NCBI RefSeq assembly: GCF_040115645.1
Contig: NC_089561.1
Coordinates: forward strand, 2,418,001-2,482,000
From: Euwallacea fornicatus
Taxonomy: Eukaryota; Arthropoda; Insecta; Coleoptera; Curculionidae
Length of the DNA: 64,000 nucleotides
Direction: 5' to 3'
Of the stretch, positions 37,401 to 49,500 are shown piece after piece (the first letter of the stretch is position 1; each line of letters starts with the position of its first letter). Made by a program: the position numbers and the translations under genes. The notes under the pieces are model-generated. The model was not told the DNA's origin, did not search any database, and saw nothing but the letters and a program-made list of their open reading frames with translations.

Positions 37401-40400
37401 ACCTTAAACCAGGTGATCGTAGGCTCAGGAATCCCAGTAACATTACAGAACAGTTCGTATTTCATGTTGGGATAATCAATCAGGATTTCTGAGTCCATGT
37501 TTGTATTGATGATTACTGGGATTTCAGGTTCTAAAATCAGTTAAACGTTGTTTGAATGTGCAAAAAAAATCTAGAGGAAGAAACTACCTCTAACCAAAAA
37601 TGACACGTTACGATATTCATACGAATTATCATGCAGATTTCTGATTCTGCAGCTAAAGCTTCCAGAGTCGGATAACTGGGCTTTACTCAAAGTTATAGTG
37701 GTTTTATATGATAGATCACTTTTAGTCGTATTTAAGTAATATTCTCCGTTTGTGACTAATTCATTATTGCGGAAAATATCCATTTCTACTGCCTTTTTGG
37801 AGCATACTCCACATGTGAAACTGAGAGTACTGTTCTCAGCTATGATCACTTGGCTTCCTGAAACTATAGCTCCTTTTCCATAGTCAAAGATCTCAAATCC
37901 ATCTTTAACATCTATAAAACATAAACAAGACTACTGACGGAAACTTAAGGGCCATAAATAAGAGGACTATACCGGAAATAAAATACTGCAAAGTGGCCTC
38001 AGCGTTACCGATACTATTTGATCCAATACATTTCAATACTCCATCTCTGGAAGTATCCACTTTGATGTATCCTTTAGTTAAGTAACTTTGGGGTGTTTCT
38101 TCTATATTTCCTTGGAGCTAAACTCACGATTTTCTTCTACTTTTACCTAATTAGGTGCTTGCCTACTTACCACTGAAAAATCACAGCTACTGCCAATATT
38201 TGGACAATCTTGCTTTTCCCACGTAATAACTGGAGCTGGAAATCCTCGAGCTAAGCATGACATGTTCGCTTCCTGATTGGCTAAATAAATCACAAAAGGT
38301 ATTCTCTGTGTGTTACATTTGTCTTCGGGTCCTAGGCAAACAGTAGGTTTACCTAGATTAGGAAATATGAATACATGAAACGTTTAACGGAAAAGTTAAG
38401 CATCTATGAAGCGAGAAACTACATTATATACTACTTACCAACCACTGTTAGTACCAAGGAAACTTCCTCAATTTGAGGACAATTTCCCACCGGCTTATCG
38501 CGCTGAGAAACCCCTTTAACGCGGTACAACCCTGCATCTTCTAGGGACATGTTTTTGATGCGAAAAACCACCTGGTTCTTTGCTATTTCTTCAATATCAT
38601 ACTTTTCATTGTGTTTGGTTATCACCTCACCATTGTTATTGTACCTGCAACTCTGCAAATTTAAACCACAAAGAAAAAATTAACTCAGAGATTACCATGT
38701 TAACTGGACCTCTGGATGTGCCTCAATGTCAAGAATCCATTGAGCTGAGCTTCCAGTTTCTTCTTCAATATTGTGCTGATTGTTTTGGGGCTTTATTTTC
38801 ACAAAACATTCTTCTTTACCTGAAATGTGTGCCTGTTTATAATATATATATATATATTGATAATTCTTATGAGTTTTTTCTCACTGTGTATAGGTATAAA
38901 GGTTTCTGCATGTTCCTCATTACCCTGTCGATCCGAAACGTGGCAGGAATAAATGCCTGAATCGTTCAACTTGGCGTCAAATATCAAAATATTAGATTTA
39001 AAATAGGTTTTCCCCTCTATAATTTCCTTTCTGGTATTTTTGACTTCTACACCCTTATTACCCTTTTGACTGTTATCAATCTGAAATAATTATATATGAT
39101 GAGGCTAATCTGGTGTTTAAATAAGTTTACTAACGTTGAAATGTCCCTTAGGGGTTACCCAATCAAAGCGAATAGTGCTAGAATCTTCTTGCAGGAAACA
39201 GGTAAGGTTTATGGTTGCATCTACCTCTGTGTGATTATGCCACGCATCTTCAATGTACGGTTTGGCCAAATAGTTTCTTGGAGCTGTGAGAAATACCACG
39301 GTAAACATGGAATAAGTTATTATAGTGAGCTAAAGCTTTGGTTAAAAGCGTTAATACTGGTAACTATAGCCGGGCTCAGGAAGGGATGATACTTATTCAT
39401 TCAGGTCACTATTATGTCAACAAATATGTCTTTTTAAAGTAAATTTGTGGGGTTTTAGTTCATCCTTCACCAAATTTCCCTCCTGATTTACTTACGATTA
39501 ACTTTAAGAATGAAAAACTTTTGAAGAGATATGTTTCGCCCGTCGAAGCGACACAAATAAGTATCCTCAGCATCTATATGATTAATGGGGAAAGTAAATC
39601 CTGTTTTGGGGTCGTATTGGGACGCAATCTGCAAAGCAAACAAAAATCTGAAATAAGAACATACAGAGAAACGTTTCCTTGGTCTATATTTCCTAACTCG
39701 TTTATCCACATTTTTTGAAACTTAGCTGTAGCTGCATATGCCAAGCGATTTTTTTTTTGTATTTACAGGAGCGGTTTCAAGACAACCTGTGCATATATTG
39801 ACTCAATCAGTGGAACCCCCAGAAGGGCCAAACGACAAATCAAGCTTGTCGCAACGCGGTACCGGCCTAGTGGCAGCATTCAGCGACCTCATTCCCGTGC
39901 AACAGCCCTTTTGTCCCCAAACAAAAGAGTGTTGCCGCGTTTCAGATTTTTATAAGGTACCCGGAAGGCAGGAATTACTAAAACTAAATTCCTCAATATC
40001 ATATTTTTTATAACTCCTTCTGGATGCGCCACCACTAATTTAAAAGCCCATGATACATTAGATTGCGCACCTTCAATGATCATGGGCACATTAAACTCTG
40101 CGCTCACGTCACCTCGTGTAAAATTACACAGCAATTTGTTGCTTTTCAGGGAAGCAGCATGCAGAGTGTCATTGGTCCAAAAACCTGCCTTTGGGTCGAA
40201 ATAGTACGTGGTACCGTTTTCAAACAAACCTGTTTGGATCATTTTCGTTTCAAGGAATCTCTATGGTAATATTTGATTAAAATACAGTGCTCAATATTTG
40301 GGTTAAGAAGCGCTACTGACCTCTTCATCATTCCCGAAGCTTATAAGGTGCACTTTGATATCCGGGGCGGTAGGCCTACATGGGATTGTTGTGTCTTGAT

Positions 40401-40917
40401 ACTGCACTGCAAAATGCGTGCTGTAAAGGCCATCGCCACTGTCTTCTACTGAGAGATGTTGAGTGTCTAAAATCAGTGACAATAATAATTATTTGTCTAT
40501 TAAATAACTAACAATTTCCTACCGTTTACATATATGTAAACTTGTTTTTTTTTGTCCGCTAAATCTTCATATCGACAAGTGTAGTACCCAACAAAAGGGT
40601 ACGACATATTGATGATGTGTAGCCTTGATCTGTAAATGTACTCGTTATTATAAGAGCCCTCCATGGATTCTGCATCAATGAGGACGGTCGTCCATTTTTG
40701 AAGATCGTCCTGAAAGCGATTAATTTTGCGAGTTTCATTATTATAAAGCACTATAGAGTCCCCTGCAATTTCCGGGAGCATACCGTCGTACTGGGATAAT
40801 CCCATTGTAAGGAGCTGCTACCAACACATATTAAGGTATAGTTGTCTCCTGGGTTTATGATTATTTCCGCTTCGGTTTTGCCAGACTCTAGAATTATGGT
40901 GGGCTGAGCACGGGCTT
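34500..40917 (-). CDS. Pvr: Pvr-like receptor tyrosine kinase, copy A
   Basis: PDGF/VEGF-receptor-type kinase of the plasma membrane. Exons, 5' to 3' (high to low): 40917-40784, 40709-40523, 40466-40321, then either 40260-40071 or 39628-39496, 39283-39135, 39080-38885, 38819-38696, 38644-38439, 38352-38171, 38117-37973, 37911-37588, 37530-37403, 37352-37193, 37144-37041 (membrane segment), 36986-36836, 36583-36359, 36301-36121, 36070-35997, 35934-35645, 35592-35381, 35251-35146, 35078-34500. Starting in phase 1, this closes at 1397 or 1378 codons. Seen: about seven Ig-like domains, one membrane helix, then a kinase with [21 protein letters not shown], and a short insert exon. The tail has YLGM, YLSM and YITM, candidate PI3-kinase docking sites. 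The signal-peptide exon (it must end in phase 1) was not located. Confidence 0.92.
39496..39628 (-). other. Pvr-A alternative exon 4b (Ig domain 2, version b)
   Basis: Encodes [15 protein letters not shown] ... TYLCRFDG. It shares the DPK-GF core and the F-strand Cys with exon 4a, but differs elsewhere. Starts in phase 0, ends in phase 1, and joins correctly to the next exon (39283). Confidence 0.75.
40071..40260 (-). other. Pvr-A alternative exon 4a (Ig domain 2, version a)
   Basis: Encodes [11 protein letters not shown] ... KLLCNFTRG, the second half of Ig domain 2. It starts in phase 0 after GNDEE and ends in phase 1, exactly as exon 4b (39496-39628) does. Splicing 4a to 4b would shift the frame and meet a stop within about 20 codons, so only one can be used per transcript. 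Confidence 0.75.
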
Positions 40918-43510
40918 CTGAAACAAATCGGTACCCTCTAGTTTTCGGATTAATCATTAGCAAATAAATCGTGTCAAAGGCGGATATTTTGAAAAAACAT
41001 TTACTATTGTTAGGAAACATGCGACAAGGCGAAATAGGTTCTGCAACGATTTCATCAACAGAAGACTCCCGAATTTAGATGCCATTTATTGAACTTTTTG
41101 TCCTGTATTTCTCACACTTAATCAACAATGCAACTGCCGATTTTGACTTTTCGGGCATAAGAAGAAGATAAAAATGCGAATCATTTGGCTTGTTATAATA
41201 TCAGAAAACCAAGAAGCCCTCTTAAATATATGAATTTCTTTAAAATACGTTTCAAAATCTGTCAATTATCATTCATTTGCTAATTAGTGATAACCCCGAA
41301 ATTACATGAAATAATTTAAATATTTACGTTAATCCCGATTCCCTGATATCTAATTCTCCGAATCCTATGACTGAGAAACGATGGGAATAAATTGCTGATA
41401 AGGAATAGTAATAATTTTAATAATTATTTGACGCATAGATTGCTCGTAATCTGCAACTCCGGATATAACACAATTCAAGATAACCGTAAGTAATTGTGGT
41501 TTAATTAATAATAAAAACCTGAAACCCGCATGGTTAGAGTCTAGACTGCGTCCGGAATTTTTAAGAGATAAATTAGTAAAATGTCCTTCACCAATATGTC
41601 AAGAGAATTTGCGGGAAAACACCACTCTAACGAAGTTTATGAATGTAATTAGAAAGTTGTTGTCGTAGCTTATAAAATCGTGACCGACAAGAATTTCCCC
41701 GTAACCATGTAGTTTGCTGACTCACCAACCTGTAACATTTACACAAAAAGCGTGTTTTAAAACTGTCAAGAAGCTGGAATTAGCACCTTATATACATATG
41801 TACCTCTATGTATAGTTCATTATTTGTTAGTCATTGATTTATCATCGTGAGTGCCTATAGCATCGCAGAGAAATTAAAAGCACTACGCTCTTTTGAAAAA
41901 TAATAAAATATCCATTTTGAGTCACGGACTAAATTTGGCTATAACGAATGCGTGATGCATATTAATAAAAATTTTACAGCATAAGCTTGTTGTCTTTAAC
42001 TGTGTTGTTTATAATTACAGCATTGTGTGGTGCTTAAAAGATTTTGGTGCCACTCTACATTAAACTAATAACGACTGAAAGTTTTAGCATTAGATGTGAT
42101 ACTTTTGGTAAACAATTGGGTCATTTAGTAGTTTAAATAATAAACTAAGACGCCAAAATTCTACGAAAATTGTTTCGTTGGAATGCTTAGGACTACGAAA
42201 ACAAACTTTGGAACAAAGTGTATGAACAATAGATGTCGAGCATGCAGAGTTTGAGCACAGGGATAAAGTATTTCCCATCAGAAAACATGTATAAAACATG
42301 AAAAAACCACAAGGATATTACGTCAATTTAAAAGTAAAAGTTGGGATTCTCAATTTTATGTGCTTTTCCGAAATTGTGACGCAACAGCAATCACCATCTT
42401 ATGATTGCGCGTATAGATGTATCGACACTCCTCAATTTAACTGTTTTCATATAAAAATAAAAATCCTTAATTCCTGGAACCGTAGATCCAAAACGTACCA
42501 TATAGGCATAAAAACACCAAAAACATATACAGCACTAAACATTTTCGGATCATTTTAACAAAAATCCATGAGGTCACTCATAAACACAGTCTGTAACGCA
42601 CATGTTTGTTGTGTCAATGAAAGTTTTCGACGACCTTGTATAGACGAGATACCGCAGAACCACCTCTAATGCACCAGGCAGACTCGCGACTAAAGACCAG
42701 GAATACTAAAGACGCCTAACTTGAGCATAAAATGTCAGGAGTGTGTTAAGAAAAAGGAGTGAGTCAATTTGTCTTATTATCATTCTATATATAGCAGAGC
42801 AAGTACCATTGAAATTTAGCTTTTTGGTTCAATGATGGTAGGTGGAACATCGAAGTTATTGGTGCAGTTTTATTGTTTTCGTTCGATTGCATTGAATATA
42901 TCCTTCCTCTAGGCAAGCTGCATCTGTTGCTCTCCTTATCTATCCTCTTAATGGGCCGAAAAAGAGAGGGGAGATCGAGGTGCTCACCTTGTCTGTGGTA
43001 CCTACCTCCGTGGAGGTCATGGTGACTCATTGTACATTCCGGTAATTATTCATGCATCTAAGTGTAAGTTTCAGGAGGTAAATTGCTCTTGACTTACTTG
43101 CTTTAGGAATATTCGGAATAAATGGGTTCCAGCAATGAGGCACTGGAAGTCTGGGAAGTTTCTTGAGTTAATGCGCCATGAGGTAATTAGGAGGATCCGC
43201 CAACGTGGAGGGCGGTTTGCAAGATTGCGAATCCTAATCTACCACCCTTATAATTTGAAAATGTTGCCACCTGTTGCTTTGATTTTTCGCATGTAAAATT
43301 TGTGGGAAGGAATGGGAATTTGAATCAAACGAATTTTAAACATTAATATGTATTATAACATACAAAAATATAAAAAAAAATTTTTGACGCATCTACCAAG
43401 CGCTTCTTAAGTACGTACTTCGCCTTCATTCTTATACCTACAATAATAAAAAAATCTTTCATTAAACACCACAAGTCATGCACACTTCGCACCGTACTGA
43501 AGGTAAATCA
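40918..43510. other. Interval between the two Pvr-like genes
   Basis: Must hold the promoter and the missing first exon of copy A. I see no ATG plus hydrophobic stretch ending in a phase-1 donor that is convincing. An 81-codon minus-strand frame at 42785-43030 is not signal-like and has no domain. The rest is AT-rich and unassigned. Confidence 0.5.
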
Positions 43511-46500
43511 CTAGGTGCAATTCACATAATAAGCCTTAGTACTGCCCTCCTCCATATCTATATTTACAGGGGAGGAAATACCACTATCTCTAGAATTTAT
43601 CAGCTTTTTACGCTCCGGCCTCATTATATAATTATTTTCCAGCTGCAAAGGTTTCATATTACGCTTGAAGCTGGACATTTGGTTATAACTATAACATGGA
43701 TTCGATACCGCAATATCGGGGCTCACCGGCTCCAAATACCCCGTTTCTCCCTCGGACTCTGAAAACACTGCAATTACTAATAAAATTCCCCTGAAATCAT
43801 AAAGGTCATCCTACCGTTGTTTACATCTTGGAAACTAAACACATTTTCTGCAGGATTTCGGGGGCTAAATATCTGTTTGGAATTCATATCGAGGTAGTCC
43901 TCAGGGGTGGGCATTGCAGAAGATTTCAGGGGCCTGAACACTTCGTCATTGTAGTAGTGTACAGGGGGTGTTGATAAAGCTTCGAACGTGGGAGGACTGA
44001 GCATAGCCAGGTAGTCTTGTTCCAATTTTTGAGTGTTCATTTTAAGATAGGGATCGTTGAGATCGATGTAATACTAGAAACAGGCGGTTAAGATTCAGAT
44101 TTTTTAGGCGAATTGTTGAGAGAATTGAAAAAAAAGCGAGCAATGATGCCTAATTCGCAGTCCTAAAGGGAAATTATTATACAGTGTTGGATTAAAAATT
44201 GCAGCCTTTACCTTCTTGACACTGTTTTCCAACAAGAAGCCGATTTTCTCTGCGAGACTGGCGAAAGTCGGACGAGCTTGAGGTTTAAAGTTCCAGCAAT
44301 TCAACATAATGTTATATCTAAATTTAAAAAAAAACAATAAAAAATTAATTTATAAAAACCCTAGAAAAATCACATCTGCTTTGGGGCAAAATCCGGAGAC
44401 TCCATTCGATAGCCCTCGGTTAATTTCTGGTAAAATCGCTCGTCTGCCTCCATTCCCGGGTACGGGGTTTTGGCAAGGGAGAAAAATTCCCAAAGTACGA
44501 TTCCGAACGACCAAACATCGGATTGGGTGGAGAAGACTCGGTCTCTTATGGACTCCACCGCCATCCATTTGATGGGAACAGGGCCCTAGGAGATTTATTA
44601 CGTCATAAAGCACAAAAAAATACGTAAAATTGAACTTACACTTCCTTTCTTTTTGTAATTATCGTCATTATACATGGTCTTGGCCAAACCGAAATCGCAG
44701 ATTTTGACCACATTATTATCAGCAAGCAGGATATTCCTAGCCGCTAAGTCTCCATGCAGAACTTTCCGGGAAGCCAGATAATCCATTCCTCTGGTGACTT
44801 GAAAAGACCATGCCAAAAGATCCCTCGTAGATATTGGTTTTACATCTCCCCGGTAATCCCCCCTGTAATTCAAGCGCCATTCTGGTTGACTGCTGTTGTT
44901 GCTCAGGATTACCGTCTCATCGCCTGTATGAATAATCATTTATTAGGTAAAATGTCACATCACTATAACGCCTCACCAGTGCAGCTCAATTGGGTTGAGA
45001 TAGTGCGGTTCCTTTCTGAGCAATATTGAGTCGATATTGACCGCAGGGTACTGAAAGTTGAATTTTTGTAAAGAGCTTTTGCTGCTGGATTGTCCTTACC
45101 CAGGGTCACTGGAAACGGAATAAGATCTATCCAAAATATCAGCCCCGATGTGATAATTGATATCCCCAGTAATCTTGTCTACTTGATTGATGTAATTTCC
45201 TCGGTGCTTGTAGATGTAATTTTGTAAGTTTCCGAATCGGCAATATTCGACCACGACCAGGAGCTCCCCTAAAATCCCATTAAGACCAAACTTGAGCGCA
45301 TGACTGAACTTACTTTTGGCAACGTTCTTGGTGCATGCGCCTAGCAAGTTTACGACATTTATGTGCTTCCCCAAATGCACCATTATCTTCAGCTCCGAGG
45401 CCAAGGCTTTGATATACGACTGGTCTGCGTTCTTCTTCACCATCTTCACTGCTACTATGGTCCTCGGTTCGCCAGGGACAATTCCTCTGGCTTCCGCCTT
45501 CATCACTACTCCAAACGCGCCACATCCCAATTGCTTACCTGGAAATCATTTTTATTAGCTTTAGAACGAAATCAGAACTTCCAAGAACAGACACCTATTT
45601 TTAAATCTTCAATGGAAATTTCAAATTTTTTGTCGTACGGCAGAAGTTCCGCCTGATCATCGACACCTAAGTCCGGATTGAGGTTTTCAGGGTTGCCCTT
45701 ATGGAAATTCTCTAGGCCTAGGTTTTTCAGTAATTTTCGTAAACGCTGTAAGATAAAACTTAAGAAAAATGCAATTTTCTCTACTCTTTCGCTCACCCGT
45801 TCCTTACGACTCTTCACGCAAATGAATACCAGGGCAACAATTAAAAACAGCAGCAAAAACCCTATGAGAGCCCCAATGTAGATGTAGACCTTAGTGGAGG
45901 TGGGCTTCACTGCAATAGAGAAAAATTGTCTCGTTCTGTTTTTCTGATTTAATTTCCTTATATCGGATGTTTCAAAAAGGTGACGCCAAACTCGAAGATG
46001 TAATAGAGGACACTGCGGGGGAAACTTTTTGCATATAAACCCTTAGTCGAAAATGATCTGTTTTCTCTATGGAGCTATTTTTTTCCAAAAATGTAATGTT
46101 TTCTCTTCATCATTCGAAAATATCGATATCTAAGTAATTTTTATTACGGACAACGCAAAATGGCGACTCTTAACATCGAATCATGCAATCGCGCATGAGT
46201 AGTAGAGTAGGCCCATGTAGTGTGTGCGGGTCTTACAAAAACGCAAAGACAGTCTGCCATCACTCTCTCTAACAATTTCTCACCGATGTCTACACGGCTC
46301 AAGGACTTGATGCAACTCCACGAAAAAAAATCCGTTGGGGTTAAATCGGGACTGCGCGTCGGTCAACTGATCCGATCCATAAAAATGTTGGTAGGTGATC
46401 CTACTACACATGCCTGGTCAAATGTGCTGGTGCACCATCATGTTGGAGTCACAATCTATTCTACGTTTCTATAGGAATGTTTGCATTTTTTGTTATATCA

Positions 46501-49500
46501 GGCAGTACACCTCGTAAAAAAATACGTAGATGTTACCATCTAAACGAGGTGGAAAGAGGAGTCAGCCACTTAAAAACTTTCGACAAAAATTGTTCCAAAA
46601 CCAAAATGGCTCATTTTCAACTAGAGGTTTATATACAAACATTTTCTACCGCAATGTCTTCTATAAGCTCCTCAAGTTTGGCACCACCTCTTTGAAACCT
46701 CCTGTATATATCAATAGCTTTGGAGAAATACAGAGGAGCGTTTCTCGTGACTTAGAAATCCACAAAGCTCTAATCATTCAATAACGTTAAAGGTGTCTCA
46801 CGTTCATGACACTCTGCACTTTCACCACACCTTTGATTCTCAATTCAGCCTCCCTAAAGGTTTTTCCTAGGGAATTCCCAGCTTGACACCGATAAACTCC
46901 TTCATCGACTTCCTTGGTATTGTTAATTCTTAATGCCTGTTCTTCCTGCTCAATAAGTATCCTGTCTGAAGCCTCTAAAAGCCGGTTATCCTGGATAAAA
47001 AACTTTTCAGTTCTGAGCAAAAACACCACAATATCGCTCACCTTATACCACTCAATAGTAGGCCGAGGTATTCCCTCTACGAAGCAAGTTATGGTTTTCA
47101 TCATACCAGGGTAATCGACTAGGATCTCGTTCTCAAAATTGCTTTCTATGATTACAGGGGCCTGCGGCTCTAGAATAGTTCTTCCTTACACCTAATGATA
47201 CTCATAATATTCTAAATAAATACCTTTAACCATCAAAGACACATTGAGGTATTCATAAGATTTAGAAAAGAGATCTTTGATTCTACAACTATACCTTCCA
47301 GAATGCTCAAGATGGGGTGATGTCAGGGTCACTTTAATTTGATTAGACAGACTGCTTTTTAGGAACTTCTCTTCATGCCCTAAGAAGAGAGAAAACACAT
47401 AGAGAATGTCTATAGAGAAGCCAGAAGTCTTACGAGCATCTAAAATTTCGTCGTTGAAAAATATTTCTATTTGGTCGGATTTCTTGGGGGAAACGCCACA
47501 GGTGAACGTAAAAGTGTCATTTTCTGCCACAACCACTTCCGTTTTTGCTTTGATTATGGCTCCAGGGGAAAAATTGAATATATCAAATCCATTTGCAACA
47601 TCTGCGGATTTAGGAATATCTCAAGCAGTTTACAGGAGCTTCTTTAAGAGAGCTTGATTTACCTGAAACATAATATTGTATCTCCAATTCTGCAAATCCT
47701 AAACCATTACGGGTAATGCACTTCGCGTGACCGTCCTCATTTGGTGTAAATTTATAGCACGCTGCAGTTGTAAACCTATTTTGAAGACTTCTATCGTCTC
47801 CCAAGCAGTCTTGAGTCTAAAATTTCGAAATTAATTTAAATTAGATCTGTCGCAAGCTTAAACGTTAACTGCGTAAACGTAGTCAATTTAAAAATAATGT
47901 TCGAATGCAGGTCAGCATGCACCCCGCTCAAAAAATGGATTCAGTCGTATTGGGTAGGTTTATCTCGGATATTTTCAAGCATTTTCATTCTTTAAACAGG
48001 TAGTGAGTGTAGTATCTCTTTTACTTACATAAACCTCACATGGTTGATCGTTCTTGGGGCAAACCTCCTCCCACGTAATGTCTGGATTTGGATTTCCAGT
48101 GGCTAAGCATATCATCCGCACCTCTCTTCCCGTAATGAAAAACTCCGGAATGTTCTGCTTGTGTTTGCACTTTCCATCATAGTTTGCAAGACATACTGAA
48201 GGTTTTGCTGCAGTAGAAAGTATTAAAATTGCCACTTTTCTTGGCCATAAATTTTCTAACCAGTAACGTTCAATTCTAGCTGATACTTCATCGCCATGGG
48301 ACAGCGATCAGTCTGATACCCTCTGCTCGATACCACTTTCAGGGTATACTTGCCAGAATTTCCCAACTGAGGACTCTGGATTTGGAACTTTGCCTTCCCG
48401 CCATTGTATTCCGTGTAATAAATCGAGTTGTTTTTTACCTCATTGCCTACATTGTCGTACCTATAAAAGGCTCAGTTTTCCTTACAACAGTACCTTATAA
48501 ATTTAAGTTGTTGGTACCATGTTAAAACGGGATATGGATGGGCTATTATGTCTAACACCCATTGTCCCAAAACATTTGAGTTGACATTTATGACCCTCTG
48601 GTTGTTTTCTTCTCGGATCTCCACGTAACACTCATCTTTACCTGAAACATTTCGTCCATTAATTTGATTTTCTCTAGAAAACAAATACTTACTATGAATT
48701 ATGATTTCAATTTGGGAGTTCTCAAAATGGCCTTGCCGATCATGTACATAGCAGTAATAAGAGCCAGAATCTTCCTGGGCCGCATTTTTGATTTGAAGTT
48801 GTGAAACTAGATATTTTCCATCGGGTTTTTCGATGCTTCTAGAGGCTCCAATTGAGACATTGTTGTTTATGTCAGAGGCCCCTCTATGCTAACATGAAAA
48901 AAGCATTACATATTTATGTTAGGTTTATATGCCAAGTTAACGATAAAAGGTGCATTAAATCGATTGGTTACTGAGGATAAGTTTGCGTTCGCCAGATTGT
49001 CAAGGAATTTAAGAAATAAATATTTCTAAATTTGTACGGGATGTTAATATGTTACATATAGATACGTCGGATAGCTATTCCTTGTATGAGTTTAAGATAG
49101 TTTTCCTATCTAAACGCTGGTCGGGAATGCTTGGTTACGCATAGAATCTTTCCTATAGAGTTCTGAAATTTTATGATATATTATTTAATTAAAATTTAGT
49201 GACTAAGGGTATGCACGATATGACATCTCAGATTGGTACTGCAGACCTTTACAGGGTGATAATTATTTCTGGATCACTCCCTCATTTATTTTTTTTAACC
49301 CCATAGATTTTTAGCATAAACTATGTATGTCCTTCAAGTTTGCCACTCTGTATCTCGTTAATGAAATATTTCCAGATTCACCCTTTTATAAAGATTTTAG
49401 CTTAAAATCAAGAAGAAATTGTCGTGTGACGCATTAGCACGTGTTCAACACCTTACAGAATGTCTTGTTCGCCATTTGTCAAGATATTAACTGGACACTG

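Noticed and set aside
42785..43030. 81-codon minus-strand frame between the Pvr copies
   Set aside because: Not hydrophobic at the start, so not the missing signal exon, and no domain.
46220..46474. 84-codon plus-strand frame in the Pvr-B intron
   Set aside because: It is the antisense of the decayed mariner transposase.
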